Source: Lampris incognitus
Taxonomy: Eukaryota; Chordata; Actinopteri; Lampriformes; Lampridae
Assembly (NCBI RefSeq): GCF_029633865.1
Contig: NC_079213.1
Span: 100,651,193 to 100,715,192 of the forward strand
Length of the DNA: 64,000 bases
Direction of reading: 5' to 3'
The translations under genes were made by a program, and so were the position numbers. Shown piece after piece: positions 1 to 12,225 of this stretch (positions within the stretch are counted from its first letter, which is position 1; the number at the start of each line of letters is the position of its first letter). The notes under the pieces were generated by a model. The model was not told the DNA's origin, made no database searches, and worked only from the letters and a program-made list of their open reading frames with translations.

Positions 1-56
1 TTTGATCGGAAGTACGATTATTTCATATTTTCACTTACATTACTCTATTTGAGGAG

Positions 57-370
57 GGATTTTAAAAGAGGATCTGCACACTTCCGGATCCCACCGCTGC
101 CACCAATGTAACCGAGCATATTTCCGCCGGGTGCTCCAGTTTCCTCCCACAGTCCAAAGACATGCAGGACAGGTGAATCGGCCGTACTAAATTGCCCCTT
201 GGTGTGAATGTGTGCGTCTATGTCGGCCCTGTGTGATGGCCTGGCATCCTGTCCAGGGCCTCTCCCCACCTGCCGCCCAATAACTGCTGGGATAGGCTCC
301 AGCATCCCCGTGACCCTGAGACCAGGGTAAGCGGTTTGGATAATGGATGGATGGATGGATTTTAAAAGAG
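57..370 (+). mobile_element. Chimeric retrocopy: LTR/PBS fragment fused to SINE-B 3' part
   Basis: Bases 71-126 are, on the minus strand, the end of an LTR (...GCTCGGTTACA) followed by TGGTGGCAGCGGTGGGA (89-105), which is the complement of the 3' end of tRNA-Leu(AAG) plus CCA, i.e. a primer-binding site. From about 118 the sequence becomes the 3' two thirds of the SINE-B repeat in plus orientation, ending in (GGAT)n. Both sides carry TTTTAAAAGAG (about 60-70 and 360-370), a plausible target-site duplication of LINE-endonuclease type. The two parts therefore seem to have moved as one unit, by template switching or by nesting followed by 5' truncation. Confidence 0.65.
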
Positions 371-1659
<1,289 letters not shown>

Positions 1660-2262
1660 GTTCACATGCAGAGTTAAAGTCAGGTACAGTTATAGCTCGT
1701 TTAGGACATGTAATTGGACTGTCGTTGTCCCAGTATACAAGAACTGGGGGAGAATCGATTTACTGGCGAAGTACGTCCGACCCCGGTACAGTAGGTGGCG
1801 ATATGCCCCCTTTCAGCTGGTTGCTACTGCACCTTCTTCCGGTTGAACTATTGCGTCACATACCAAACAAGCGACAAACAAGTTAGCAAGTGGCAAGCAG
1901 GTTCCATGTCGAGTGGTGAGAACATGGACAACTTTACAGTCTGTCCAGAAATGCGTGGTTCTCACTCAAGCACTTGCCATGTTGATATTGTTGATACTAC
2001 GCTGTTCGACTTCCGGGTGAAAGACCGCTGCGGGAACTATGGATCATGCGCAGAATGCGTAGGCCAGTTCGAGGCCGATTAAAGTGTATACATGCCAGAG
2101 TAAATCGATCCCCAACCGCATTATCTAGGTGTGTTAGTCCGACTTCGAGAAATTCGAATTAGTATGATTTCAGTGGGACTAACACGTTTACATGTATTTG
2201 AAAAGTCAAGTTTTAGTCCGACTAACACAATAAATCGACTTTTTCTAACATCATGTAAATGT
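1660..2262. mobile_element. Probable non-autonomous DNA transposon with degenerate inverted ends
   Basis: The left end (TTCACATGCAGAGTTAAAGTC) and the complement of the right end (TTTACATGATGTTAGAAAAAG) are related. The 11-mer ATCGATTTACT near 1754 recurs inverted near 2099-2109. The intervening 95-codon open frame (1795-2082) has no domain I recognise. I could not define a target duplication because the left side abuts the CT run. Family unknown. Confidence 0.4.
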
Positions 2263-2263
2263 A

Positions 2264-2308
<45 letters not shown>

Positions 2309-3125
2309 CCTCAAGCCCCCTATCTGAACTGTGCCATGGAAACTTTATATTAGAGTCATAAATTTCAGCATTCCTGGCCTTCAGTATCAGAAGCGCCGTA
2401 AGTGGGTATAATGTTATGAAGATTCTAAGGGCGCCAGACTAGAGGGGGTGCCACAACGGTGCTCAAAAATATTGAAAGGAAAAATAAATAAATCAGTTTT
2501 AAAAAAGTAATTCTTCAGAAGTGTTATTAAAATGACATAATGATTTAAAACGTACATTGAAATGGTTTGTTTGTAAAAAACAAAACAAAAAAAAACAATC
2601 CAGTTGACAGCATCTGTTTTGAACCCCGACCCTCGCTCCCCCTAAATGGTTTAGTCCACCTCTCAGTTTTGTCGAAGACCTCTCTGATTCGCGATCCACA
2701 GGAAGGAGAGATCCGCAGCAAAGAGCCCACAGGTTCAGTCTGGGCTATGGTGGTGTCACATTCTTTTTTGTTAAGAGCATTTTATATGTAAATTTGTCAA
2801 ACTAAGAAGATGGGCCCCTTATTGGAGAAGCTGTTGATGAGGGGATTGTTGGGCAAGCTGGTAGCATGGGATGAAGGGAGATGAAGGTGTTTAATGTTTA
2901 GAGAAGTCAGGAAAATAATAAAATAATTATTTGATTAATTAAATAAATAAAGGGTGCTCAGTCATATTCTTTATAGGGGTGCAAAATCCCTGACGGCACC
3001 CCTGTGCAGTATAACACTTCTTTGTTTCAGTACATGTCTGAATTGATGTGAATTAACTCTAACCATCTAGTAATCCAGCTAATATTACTCAGCAAACAAG
3101 TTCATGAATGATGATCTAATGCCCC
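2263..3125. other. Noncoding; (CA)n plus possible old hAT-like remnant
   Basis: A (CA)n run lies at 2265-2306. GGGGTGCC-like motifs in opposite orientation near 2438 and 2993 hint at an eroded hAT-type element, but no 8-bp duplication was found. No gene seen. Confidence 0.35.
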
Positions 3126-3249
3126 TGACTACCATCCATCCATTATCTGAACCGCTTATCCTGCCCTCAAGGTCGTGGGGATGCTGGAGCCTATTTCAGC
3201 AGTCATTGGGCGGCAGGCAGGGAGACACCCTGGACAGGCCACCAGGCCA

Positions 3250-3309
<60 letters not shown>

Positions 3310-3530
3310 GGACAATTTAGTATGGCCAGTTCAAACAACTTACATGTCTTTGGACTGTGGGAGGAAACCGGAGCCCCCGGAGGAAACCCACACAGGCACA
3401 GGGAGAACATGCAAACTCCACACAGAGGACGACGTGGGACAACCCACCAAGGTTGGACTACCCCGGGGCTCGAACCCAGCACCATTTTGCTGTGAGGCGA
3501 CCGCGCTAACCACTGCGCCTTCGTGCCTAC
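3126..3530 (-). mobile_element. SINE-B copy (tRNA-like head, GGAT tail)
   Basis: Read on the minus strand this copy begins with a tRNA-like head containing a Pol III B-box relative. It runs through the conserved body (...CACAGTCCAAAGACATGTA...) and ends in GGATGG repeats. An internal (CA)n occupies 3250-3305. CTACCA on both flanks may be part of the target duplication. Close relatives in this window are at 7832, 16516, 52945, 53278 and 60595. Confidence 0.8.
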
Positions 3531-3905
3531 CACTTAAATTGACTGAGATATTCATTTAAGATTTTAAACGCGTTTCTACCATTTCACCAAACTGCCATCT
3601 AGTTAGGTCTTTCGGGTCAAACGATATGCTGTTAACTGTGTTTTATTAGTTGATTTCATTGTTCACATTTAGCATTTTACTCATAGATTCTTATGGAAAA
3701 CACTACCATACTTGTAACCTCGTCACTTTGTCAGAACCACGGTCGCAGAAAACTAGTGTCATTGGATTTCATTCACAATGCATTTAGATAAGATTATATT
3801 GTTTTAATAGCCACACAACCAAGGCCAGTGGAATTTGTTTCTGGTACATGTACATAAACTCTGCAGCACAATACATACATGGACAACAGCAGACACTCCA
3901 CATTT

Positions 3906-4030
3906 CATCCATCCACTATCCAAACCGCTTATCCTTACTCAGGGTCGTGGGGATGCTGGAGCCTATCCCAGCAGTCATTGGGCGGCAGGCGGGGAGACAC
4001 CCTGGACAGGCCGCCAGGCCATCAATCCAT
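3906..4030 (-). mobile_element. SINE-B fragment
   Basis: Only the 3' part of SINE-B is present (GGATGG tail plus the adjacent 110 bp, read on the minus strand). Confidence 0.75.
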
Positions 4031-4856
4031 CAAGTTGCATTTTATATAGCGCTTTTCTAGCTGCAACAGCCACTCAAAGTGATTTACATTTCTGGTCAAA
4101 TCTGAATTTCAGACACCTGTTACAAGCCGTTTTCTGTACAATCGCTACCTATTTCGTATGCGTAAGACCACCAAAATGTGATTTACAACGATTAACTTAT
4201 GCACACGTGTATTACAAAAAGATTTGACATGGGCCGTTTGAGACTACTGACATCAAGCAGAGCAGTGACCGACCTTAGTCGGTATGCAGATAATGGCTTG
4301 TCGACAGCAGTGGAATGGTCACCAGAAACTACAAAGTTATTTTCCTGCACCGAACATTACCATTTCCATTATTACCATGTGGGAATGAATCAGAGCCTCT
4401 GAACAGCACACGGGCTTTGCACATTAACACGGCCGAATGGGTCTCCATGTTAACTGTTCCAATAGATTTAATCCTTTCAGTGCATGCCAGGCTAACCACG
4501 TGCATAAGAAGCGGTTGTCACGCAACAAGTCAAACAGACAGAGGAATGGATGACGTCGCTGACTAGTGAGCCACTACTGCAGCAGTGTCGTTTACCGGCA
4601 CTTGCTACCATCAGCATCACCGTTGGCCTAACATGATATTTAACATCCTGTGACTTTACAACTATATCATTCATCACTGCTTGATTTTCTAGTAACAAAA
4701 GATGTGAGATGAGTATTAATCTTAACAATACGAATGGATATTTCTCCCAAATTTACTGATTACACTGCGGCCCTATCCACGTGTCACTTTTTCTTGCATA
4801 GTGGCTGGGCAGCTTGCTCACACACTCAAACTCAACGGCCTGTGTCGTTTAACCAT
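4031..4856. other. Noncoding, no gene recognised
   Basis: The first 70 bases resemble a common fish interspersed repeat (TTATATAGCGCTTTTCTAGC). The remainder is unique-looking, with only short open frames. Confidence 0.4.
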
Positions 4857-5025
4857 CACAGGGCTAAATAGTGTGTGAGAGTGTAGCTGAGAACTATGGC
4901 CTACACACCCTCTCTTGAGGCCGTGTAGGCCATGATGACAATTATGGCCTACACTGCCTGGTGAGAGGCCATGTAGGCCACAATTCTCATAATTCTCAGC
5001 TACACTCACACTTTAAAACCCTGTG
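4857..5025. repeat. Long imperfect hairpin / small palindromic element
   Basis: CACAGGG...CCCTGTG closes a near-palindrome of about 170 bp. Arms share GAGTGTAGCTGAGAA and several inverted copies of TGGCCTACA. This fits a foldback MITE. A small-RNA hairpin is a less likely alternative because the arms are built of internal repeats. Confidence 0.7.
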
Positions 5026-5129
5026 TGTGTGTGTGGGAGGGTGTGAACACGCCACATATCACGAACAATACAGTTACACAACAGAAATAACAAATATATT
5101 ACGCACAACAATTAGCGGGGTGATAGTAT

Positions 5130-5284
5130 TGTAGCGAATTGGGGGGGGGGCAATCACAGGAGCTGCTGCAGCCGGGACGTGAATCCGTAGGCCCCGCACC
5201 GCGGGAGACACCGCTAACCGCTCGACTAAAGGGTCCGACCCGTTAACGAAGGGCCAACGTGTCTACTTATCCATGCACGTTACA
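5130..5284 (-). mobile_element. Solo LTR of the tRNA-carrying TRIM
   Basis: On the minus strand this is a complete 155-bp LTR starting TGTAACGTGC and ending CAATTCGCTACA. It is flanked by GTAT on both sides (5126-5129 and 5285-5288). It carries the tRNA-like A box (TAGTCGAGCGGTTAGCG) and a B-box-like motif. Isolated LTRs of this kind normally form by recombination between two LTRs. Confidence 0.85.
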
Positions 5285-6057
5285 GTATGCATGCCAATGG
5301 TGTGTGTCAGGAGGGGACTGTAGGGAGGCATTCAATGAGTAGCTAACCGTAGCTAACATAGCCATGTCTATGTAACGTTAGCCCACAGAGGGTGCGTTGC
5401 TGCCAACCAAGCTTCATGCCAATGATAGAAATCATTAAATACGGGAAATGTTGCTATGCTACATTTAAAAGCATTTCAGTTAAAAAGGGGGCATTAATGT
5501 CAGCTTACCTCCATGTAGTGCAACACGCAATCCTCTCTAGTCGAGTGAAAGAAGCCCTTTCATCCTCGACTGTTAGCTAGCTAGCTAACATACCGCTTCT
5601 TCTTCTTCGTCTTCTTCTTCTTCGTCTTCTTCTGCTTCTTCTTCTACCACTACTTGTTTATTGGCGGTTGGCAAACAACGAATCGACGCATTACCGCCAC
5701 CAATTGGTAGGGCGTGTTGATCAAAATGTCTTAGTTACAATATCCCCCCCCCAAAAAAAAAACAAAAACAAAAAACAAACTCAAATCTTCCCAATTAAAT
5801 TAGTTACCTGGTCGCCAGTGGTCAGATGAGCATGAAAACCACGGACCAAACAAAATGCACACGCATTTCCTGGGTGGTAGGCCTAAGTTCGTACCCTTCT
5901 TCGTGTACTTAGTAGGTAGCTGTAGCTTCAGCATCTAGCTTAACTTGGGTCGTCAGGCTCGTCCGTTAAAATATGTGAAAATTGTCTTTGAAAACTTGAA
6001 ACATTGAAAAATGTCTTTACTTAACCAAACCCAGTTTTTTGGCAAGCTTGTTAGTAG
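5285..6057. other. Noncoding with TTC-rich repeat
   Basis: 5597-5650 is CTT/CTG-rich. It is followed by TTATTGGCGGTTGGCAAACA, a motif I associate with a common fish repeat. No gene seen. Confidence 0.4.
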
Positions 6058-6455
6058 TGCAGTGAATTTAAGGGGGGGGGCAGCCCGGGACCGCCACAGC
6101 CGGGACGCGAACCCGTATCTCCTGCACCGCAGGCGACAACGTTAACCAGTCGACTAAAAATCTAAACACGTGTTTGCTACTTATCCGTGCATCTTACACT
6201 ACCCCCTCTTTCGGAAAGCGCGACCCACGCTTCAGCATTTCAGCTCCCTCACGCCTCTGGGCGCACGCACCTCCGATGACCTCACGATCTCACCATCCCA
6301 CTTCTGACACCAGTGCAGCGAATTCAAGGGATCCGTACTTATTCGTGTACGTTACACTACCCGCCTCCTTCGGGAAGCGCATCGATGGAAGGAACCGCCT
6401 CAGCCAGGACGCGAACCCGTAGCTCCTGCACCGCAGGCGACAACGCTAACCATAC
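6058..6455 (-). mobile_element. TRIM array: LTR - internal - short LTR - partial unit
   Basis: In minus-strand reading order from high to low coordinates there is a partial internal region and LTR piece (6357-6455), a deleted 43-bp LTR (6314-6356), a PBS exactly complementary to tRNA-Leu(CAG) (6296-6312), a 115-bp internal region (6199-6313) ending in a purine tract, and a fuller 141-bp LTR (6058-6198). At least three LTR-derived pieces are chained, suggesting recombination or tandem insertion. No matching flanking duplication was found, so at least one end is truncated. Confidence 0.75.
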
Positions 6456-6894
6456 TGCTTTTACACATTTTTACTTCTTTCCCAGGACTCTTCTTAAGTC
6501 TTCTTTATTTTCCAAGTTCCTTGAAAGGCGCTGTACAAAAGTAGCTAAGTTGTTGTTGTTTTCCTATTTTTCTACTTTCTTTTTCTACTTAGTATTTTGT
6601 GTTTTTTTCTACTTAGTAGTTTTGTGGGTTTTTTTCTTTATCCCACCAAGTTGTGCGCAATTCAACTTTATTATTATTTACATGTTCTTGAAGCAAGCCT
6701 CAGTTCCGTATCTCCTCTCAACTGAGTAAGCGTTGATCCTTTTTGATTACAGGGAAAACCTCACGTGTGATAATTTTTTGGAAGTTTTATCATCAGACCA
6801 ATGAAATTACCTTCGGATTATTTTCACTGAGTCGGATCTTTTTTTATTATGAAAAAACATGCATGACACATATCTTTCTTTCTTTTTTACATAT
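6456..6894. other. T-rich noncoding, nothing recognised
   Basis: AT-rich with long T runs. Open frames are composition-driven. It separates two TRIM copies. Confidence 0.4.
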
Positions 6895-7112
6895 TGTAGC
6901 GAATTGCGTTTGCCCCCCCCCCCCCCCCGAATTCGCTACATTGGCGTCAGAAGTGGGATGCGCGCGGACGCGCTTCCCGAAGGAGGGGGTAGTGTAACGT
7001 GCATGGATAAGTAGTCGAGCGGTTAGCGATGTCTCCCGCGGTGCGGCACATACGGGTTAGCGTCCCGGCTGCAGCAGTTCCTGTGGTTGCCCCCGCCCCA
7101 GAATCCGCTATA
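6895..7112 (+). mobile_element. Complete short TRIM with tRNA-like LTR
   Basis: 5' LTR 6895-6940 (46 bp, lacking the tRNA part). PBS TGGCGTCAGAAGTGGGA (6942-6958) has one mismatch to the tRNA-Leu(CAG) complement. The internal region is only 52 bp. A purine tract GAAGGAGGGGG (6979-6989) precedes the 3' LTR 6993-7112, which starts TGTAACG. Target duplication ATAT is at 6891-6894 and 7113-7116. The 3' LTR carries TAGTCGAGCGGTTAGCG (A box) and GGGTTAGCGTCCC (B-box relative). The 5' LTR begins TGTAGCGAATT, the inverse of the LTR's own end. Confidence 0.88.
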
Positions 7113-7820
7113 ATATTTACACAGGTATATGCTCAATCACGAGAACAAGAAGAAAACGCAAGATACAAGACATTCAACTAGAGTTTAACACACAGATAGA
7201 CAAGACAGAAAAATAGTGAGGAAAATGAGTCGGATCAGTTTAAAGTCAGTGAAGCAGAATATTATTCGACTTTTGCCCAGACGAACCAACGCAGCAAAGA
7301 TCCCCTTGCCTAAGAACCCAAGGAGAACCCTAAGGACCTCCAGACATTCTTCTGCCCAGGAGCTACACAAACTTCCAGCATCGGACTGTTTCCCCCCAGG
7401 GATAACCCAGACAGCTTTGCCCTGGGTACACTACATACAACCTGTAGTAGGGTATCAGCTGAGAACTGCAGCATCCGGACATCGTTGCCAGGCAACCTCG
7501 ACTCCCGCGTGGGTTCATCCTCACGCCTGCGTTGCCTACAGACGGCCTCCAGTCAGACGGAGTCATCTCTACAGCGACGCTTCGGCTCAAGTGGGCTCGA
7601 GTCACTTCTGCTACCTTTGCGAAGAGTTGATGTCAAATAGTAATCTACAGTCTTCATTTTGAAGCCTTGGAAAGAGTTTGATCATTTTGGACCTTTTCTG
7701 GTAGTTCTGGAAATCGCATACCCTCTCATGCTTTCGCCAAACGGAGTGATAAGTTCCATTTGTCATTTGAAAGGATTATTTCATTCACCTATTCGATTTT
7801 GAGTTTCATTCATTCATTAT
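7113..7820. other. Noncoding; unexplained 148-codon open frame
   Basis: A plus-strand open frame at 7216-7662 is basic at its N-terminus and Ser/Pro/His-rich later. I recognise no domain and see no splice context, so I do not call it a gene. It directly follows a TRIM copy. Confidence 0.3.
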
Positions 7821-7831
7821 ATTCATGGTAG

Positions 7832-8052
7832 GACAGCACGGTGGTGCAGTGGTTAGCGCGGTCACCTCACAGCGAGAAGGTCCTGGGTTTGAGCCCCAGG
7901 GTAGTCCAACTTTGGGGGGTCGTCCTCTGTGTGGAGTTTGCATGTCCTCCCCGTGTCTGCATGGGTTTCCTCCGGGTGCTCCGGTTTCCTCCCACAGTCC
8001 AAAGACATGTAGGTCAGGTGAATCGGCCGGACTAGATTGTCCCTAGGTATGA

Positions 8053-8085
<33 letters not shown>

Positions 8086-8213
8086 CCCTGTGATGGTCTG
8101 GCGGCCTGTCCAGGGTGTCTCCCGGCCTGCCGCCCATGACTGCTGGAATAGGCTCCAGCATCCCCACGACCCTGAGAGCAGGATAATCGGTTTGGATAAT
8201 GGATGGATGGATG
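7832..8213 (+). mobile_element. SINE-B, full-length
   Basis: The head has an A-box-like TGGTGCAGTGGTTAGCG and a B-box-like GGTTTGAGCCCC. The body contains TTTCCTCCCACAGTCCAAAG and a (GT)n at 8054-8082. The tail is (GGAT)n. It is flanked by an exact 11-bp duplication ATTCATGGTAG (7821-7831 and 8214-8224), which proves retrotransposition. Pol III transcription from the tRNA-like head and mobilisation by a LINE are expected for this class. Confidence 0.92.
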
Positions 8214-8224
8214 ATTCATGGTAG

Positions 8225-9012
8225 ATATTTAACTATTAATAAATGTCTATTATTGAAAGTCATGACGCAAAGATGGAAATCTCTGTAAATGGGGAATTCA
8301 CAACTTCAGATTTGAAACTGACTGATTTGGTTTTATCTTAATTCCTTACGTCCTGTAGGTGGTGCCCCCAAATTCATAATGAGAGCATAATCATATCATG
8401 GCTATTCATCGCTACACAGCTGATGGCCCCCGGCCTTGCCTGCCTGCCAGCCCTGCCAGCTGTGTTGGTGTTAATGACCAGCCGGGTCACTCTGTGGTGC
8501 AGATGGACAACAGAACCACTGGACTGGTGTGAAAGCGCAACGTGTCAGCGAGTACAATGAAACCCTTTCAGTTGGAAATTATATGTTAAAAAAAACATCC
8601 GACAGAAAATGAGGCCTGGGTTGGTGCGTAATTGCAGCCCGAGCTCCAACGTGATGACAGATCTCTTCGCCGCAGAGTGGAAAATGATTCCCATTTGACT
8701 TTGACCCACAAAGAAGTAGCAATCTCCATGAAAATCCCTCCTGTTCCAGCTCCTTTATCTCTAATCCATTTGGAGCACCGAGGTTGACTCTAACATTAGG
8801 CTTTAAAAAATGGTAAGTGGGGATTGATATTAGCATTAATTTTTGAGGCATTTCAGATAGCCTCTGTAATTATATGCACATCCGAATCAAAGCACTCAGT
8901 GGCCCTCAGTGGCAGCATGGCCCTTAGCAGAGATGAATTGGGTACAGAGGCAGTCTGGCACATTTCAGACACGTCCACTGCAGAGAGAATAATTATCGCA
9001 TCTCCACCTTAA
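8225..9012. other. Unique noncoding DNA, possible conserved element
   Basis: This stretch is free of recognisable repeats and microsatellites and has balanced composition, unlike its neighbours. It sits downstream of negr1. Conservation is only a guess from composition. Confidence 0.3.
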
Positions 9013-9150
9013 GTCAAGTCGATTTTATTTGTATAGCCTATTATCACAAATTACAAATTTGCCTCGGGGGGCTTTACAGCAATACAACATCCTGCCCTCA
9101 CATCAGATAAGGAACAACTCCCTAAAAAATAGCAGCTTTAATTGGGCATA
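9013..9150. repeat. Dispersed fish repeat D
   Basis: Contains ATTTGTATAGCC and ATCACAAATTACAAATTTG, followed by AAGGAACAACTCCCTAAAAA. Related copies are at about 26030-26200 and 36725-36900. It is probably the 3' tail shared by a LINE/SINE family. Confidence 0.65.
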
Positions 9151-9372
9151 TTTTAGTGTTTGCTTCAGGCCCTGGTTAGAATCAGAAAACACTGTTGTAT
9201 GTACCATTGCTGCCATCCAAAGTAGTATTGTACAACTCTTGAGATGTTTGCTGGTAACACAGTATCACAATATCTTTGTACATTTATATTTACTTATTTA
9301 ACAGACGTCCTTGTCCAAAGCAACTTACAAGAGAGTTAGCAGTTCATAGATACATTTGTGCATCTCCAACAA

Positions 9373-9846
9373 GCATCATAGAGTGTCATAGACTGTCCAG
9401 AGGGAGGAACAGGAGAATCAAGTTACAATTAGATGTGCACTGGCACATAAGCAGTATCACAGACACATCGAATGCAGGAGTGCATGTCATGTCATGTCAT
9501 GTCATGTCAAGTCAAGCCATGGCATGCCATGTCATGTCATGTCATGTCAAGGCATGTCAAGTCAAGTCATGGCATGCCATGTCATGTCATGTCAAGGCAT
9601 GTCAAGGCATGTCATGTCATGCCAATTGCAGGTAGCAGACGGGCACCACAGTAATAGAAGACACCTCAAACACTGCTGTGCAAATATGAACACAATAGTT
9701 GTCATTTTAATTTACATTAGCGGTGATGCCAGCAGAAGCACACCTAATGGGCATCACATTAGGCTCAGGAAGACAAGTTTTCTTCTTTCTTTCCTTGCTG
9801 CAACAGCACAAAAAAGAGCAGTGCTTCATGTGTAGGCTTGCACGTA
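9373..9846. repeat. Tandem duplication, unit 1
   Basis: About 471 bp that recurs immediately at 9847-10320. Landmarks in both: CCAGAGGGAG, a GTCAT array, GCAGGTAGCAGAC, CTTCATGTGTAGGCTTGCA. Spacing was measured from the last landmark (9824 versus 10295). Confidence 0.9.
9483..9625. repeat. GTCAT pentanucleotide array (interrupted)
   Basis: Repeats of the CATGT/GTCAT type with interspersed GTCAA and GCCAT variants. The resulting MSCHV-like open frames are repeat artefacts. Confidence 0.95.
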
Positions 9847-10320
9847 GATGGCACCATAGAGTGCCTTAGACCATCCAGAGGGAGTGACAGGAGAATCGAG
9901 TCACAATTAGATGTACATTGGCACATAGCAGCATCACAGACACGTCAAACCCAAGAGTGCATATCATGTCATGTCATGTCATGTCATGTCATGTCATGTC
10001 ATGTCATGTCATGTCATGTCATGTCATGTCATGTCATGTCATGTCATGCCATGCCATGCCATGCCATGCCATGCCATGCCATACCATGCTATGCCAGCTG
10101 CAGGTAGCAGACAGGCAACACAGTAATAGAAGACACCTGAAACACTGCTGTGCTAATATGGACACGATAGTGGTCATTTAATTTACATTAGCAGTGATGC
10201 TAGCGGAAGCAAACCTAGTGGGCATTACATTAGGCTCAGGAAGAGAAGTTTTCTTTTCTCTTTCCTTGCTGCAACAGCACAAAAGAGAACGGTGCTTCAT
10301 GTGTAGGCTTGCATGTAGAC
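9847..10320. repeat. Tandem duplication, unit 2
   Basis: Second copy of the 471-bp unit. Its pentanucleotide array is more homogeneous than that of unit 1, showing separate evolution after duplication. Confidence 0.9.
9963..10095. repeat. GTCAT then GCCAT pentanucleotide array
   Basis: An uninterrupted GTCAT block passes into a GCCAT block at its 3' side. Confidence 0.95.
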
Positions 10321-12015
10321 AGCACCCAACTTCTATATGAAAATGGGCTGGACGTTACTGTGTGTTGTGTCTTTGCAGATAAAGGGTTTGCCCACAGTGT
10401 TGCCCTTCTGCAGATTTCTTGGCAGGACAAGATAGCAGGCACCCTATGAGACAGACGTGTGGTCTCAAAAGTATTAATTACAGCTAAACTCAAGGCTTTG
10501 TTCATACGGTTAATATGACGGGGCTGGTGGCTTGTTGGCTCAACACACATGATGGACTTTAAATGCGATGGGAGCAACATAGCATATTTCAAGCGCTGAA
10601 ATGCTATATTTGCAATCACTGTATTCATTTTCATTTCTCTTTATTCATGTGAGCCTTGGGGGCTGTGGTGCACGGGTGCTATTGACAAGCAGCACACAGA
10701 AAATGAAAACATTTTGATGAATAACACAATTTCTGCCATAAATGATAGGCTGTGCAATCTGGTGCACACCAATTTTGATGTTGCCGTCTAAAGGAAGCTT
10801 CCGGGTGAGCTGCCTGTTGAGGTATTATCAGGCCTGTCTGTGCCGCCTGACCATTTGCAGTTTTCTTCTACTTCCTATCTATGGCATTGTGGCTCCTGTC
10901 CCCTCGTTGCTGATTGGATTTCCATTAGCCATGCTTGCTAGGTGCAGCGGTGTGTAAGGAGTGCCGTAGAAATGCTCCTCCAATGTAAAGAGGTTGTATA
11001 ATAACGTGATAGAGGGATTTTATTTTTATATTTTTAAAGATGTTTCTGGAGTGGGGGGTCAGCATGTCTGTGACAGCTCATCTTTCCGCCCAATGTGTTT
11101 GTGGCTCCCATCTCGTCTGGGGATGCAGACTGTTGGGATAAGAATGGAAATATGAGGAGCCATCACCCTCACAGAGATTGAGGGTGTGGAGTTGGCAGAA
11201 GGTGGAGATTTCAGTTCAAATGCAACCATCTTTTCAACTTCGCCATTTGTTTGCCATTAAGATGAGAGAAACTACATGAGAATATTAAGCAAAAATAATC
11301 TTTCAAGAAAACTGAAATCAAGCTTGAAATCTTCAAAATCCATTAAAAAAATTTATGAAATGAGACATCTGTGTTTAGGGAATCTGATGATCCTTTATCC
11401 TCATATTAGGCTGTAGTGTTATCTGACTAGTCGCGGTTCTCTCCCCAGTCTCCGAAATGGTCTTCTGGATGGATTAGTGTGGGGAAGCAGGGCAGGCTGC
11501 ATGGCCCGCTGCCTCATTAGTCTCAGTTTGCAGGTGTTGCAGATGTCTCACGGCCCCCGAGGCCCCGCTGAGTGCCTGCCCTGGTTTGCGCAGCGGAGAA
11601 GACGGAGAGCTGAGACCAACCCCGTCCATCTCGGTGAGCTGTGATGGGGTCACGCAGTAAGCCGCTCCGGCCCAGAGGTTAGTTGCTGGGAGCAACAGAT
11701 GGAGATGCAGTGTTTGAAAGGGACACGGGCTCAGGGTGTTGGTTTTTCATCTTGTTAAGGCAGTGGGGCAGACGCAACCCTGAAGTAGGCATCCACTAGG
11801 CACACTATCCCGGTCATGTGAAGAACTCTAACGCCAAACATTTGTATTGCACTACATCTTGGCGAAGCTGCAAATGTGTACACTGATTGGGTGTTCTTTG
11901 CATGGCTACAACAGCAGCATCTGTGCACTCTGGCATGTATGCATTCATAAAGGACTGCAGCCATATCGAAAGTGGAAATTGTATTATATATGTGCATTTT
12001 CCACCAGGATTTCCA
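10321..12015. other. Unique noncoding DNA
   Basis: No repeat, RNA gene or exon was recognised. Short open frames on both strands lack domains. Confidence 0.4.
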
Positions 12016-12225
12016 CCTCCTCTGGTCGGTCGGGGCACCTGTTTGGGGGGGGGGATAGCATGATCCTCCCACGCGCTATGTCCCCCTGGCAAAACTCCTC
12101 ACTGTCAGGAGAAAAGAAGTGGCTGGCAAGTCCACATGTATCGGAGGAGGCATGTGGTAGTCTGCAGCCCTCCCCGGATTGGCAGAGGGGGTGGAGCAGC
12201 CACCGAGATGGCTTGGAAGAGTGGG
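12016..12225 (+). mobile_element. SINE-A 3' half
   Basis: Begins in the body (CCTCCTCTGGTCGGTCGGGG) and runs through TCCACATGTATCGGAGGAGG to GAAGAGTGGG. The tRNA-like head is missing. Confidence 0.85.

Noticed and set aside
2412..3010. Possible hAT element with GGGGTGCC ends
   Set aside because: The ends align poorly and no 8-bp duplication was found.
4857..5025. CRISPR-like array of TGGCCTACA repeats
   Set aside because: Eukaryotic context, inverted rather than direct repeats, no regular spacers.
7216..7662. 148-codon plus-strand frame after the TRIM
   Set aside because: No recognisable domain, no splice signals and no homologous context. Length alone is not enough.
9472..10181. Open frames rich in MSCHV/SCHVM repeats
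   Set aside because: They are translations of GTCAT pentanucleotide arrays and not genes.
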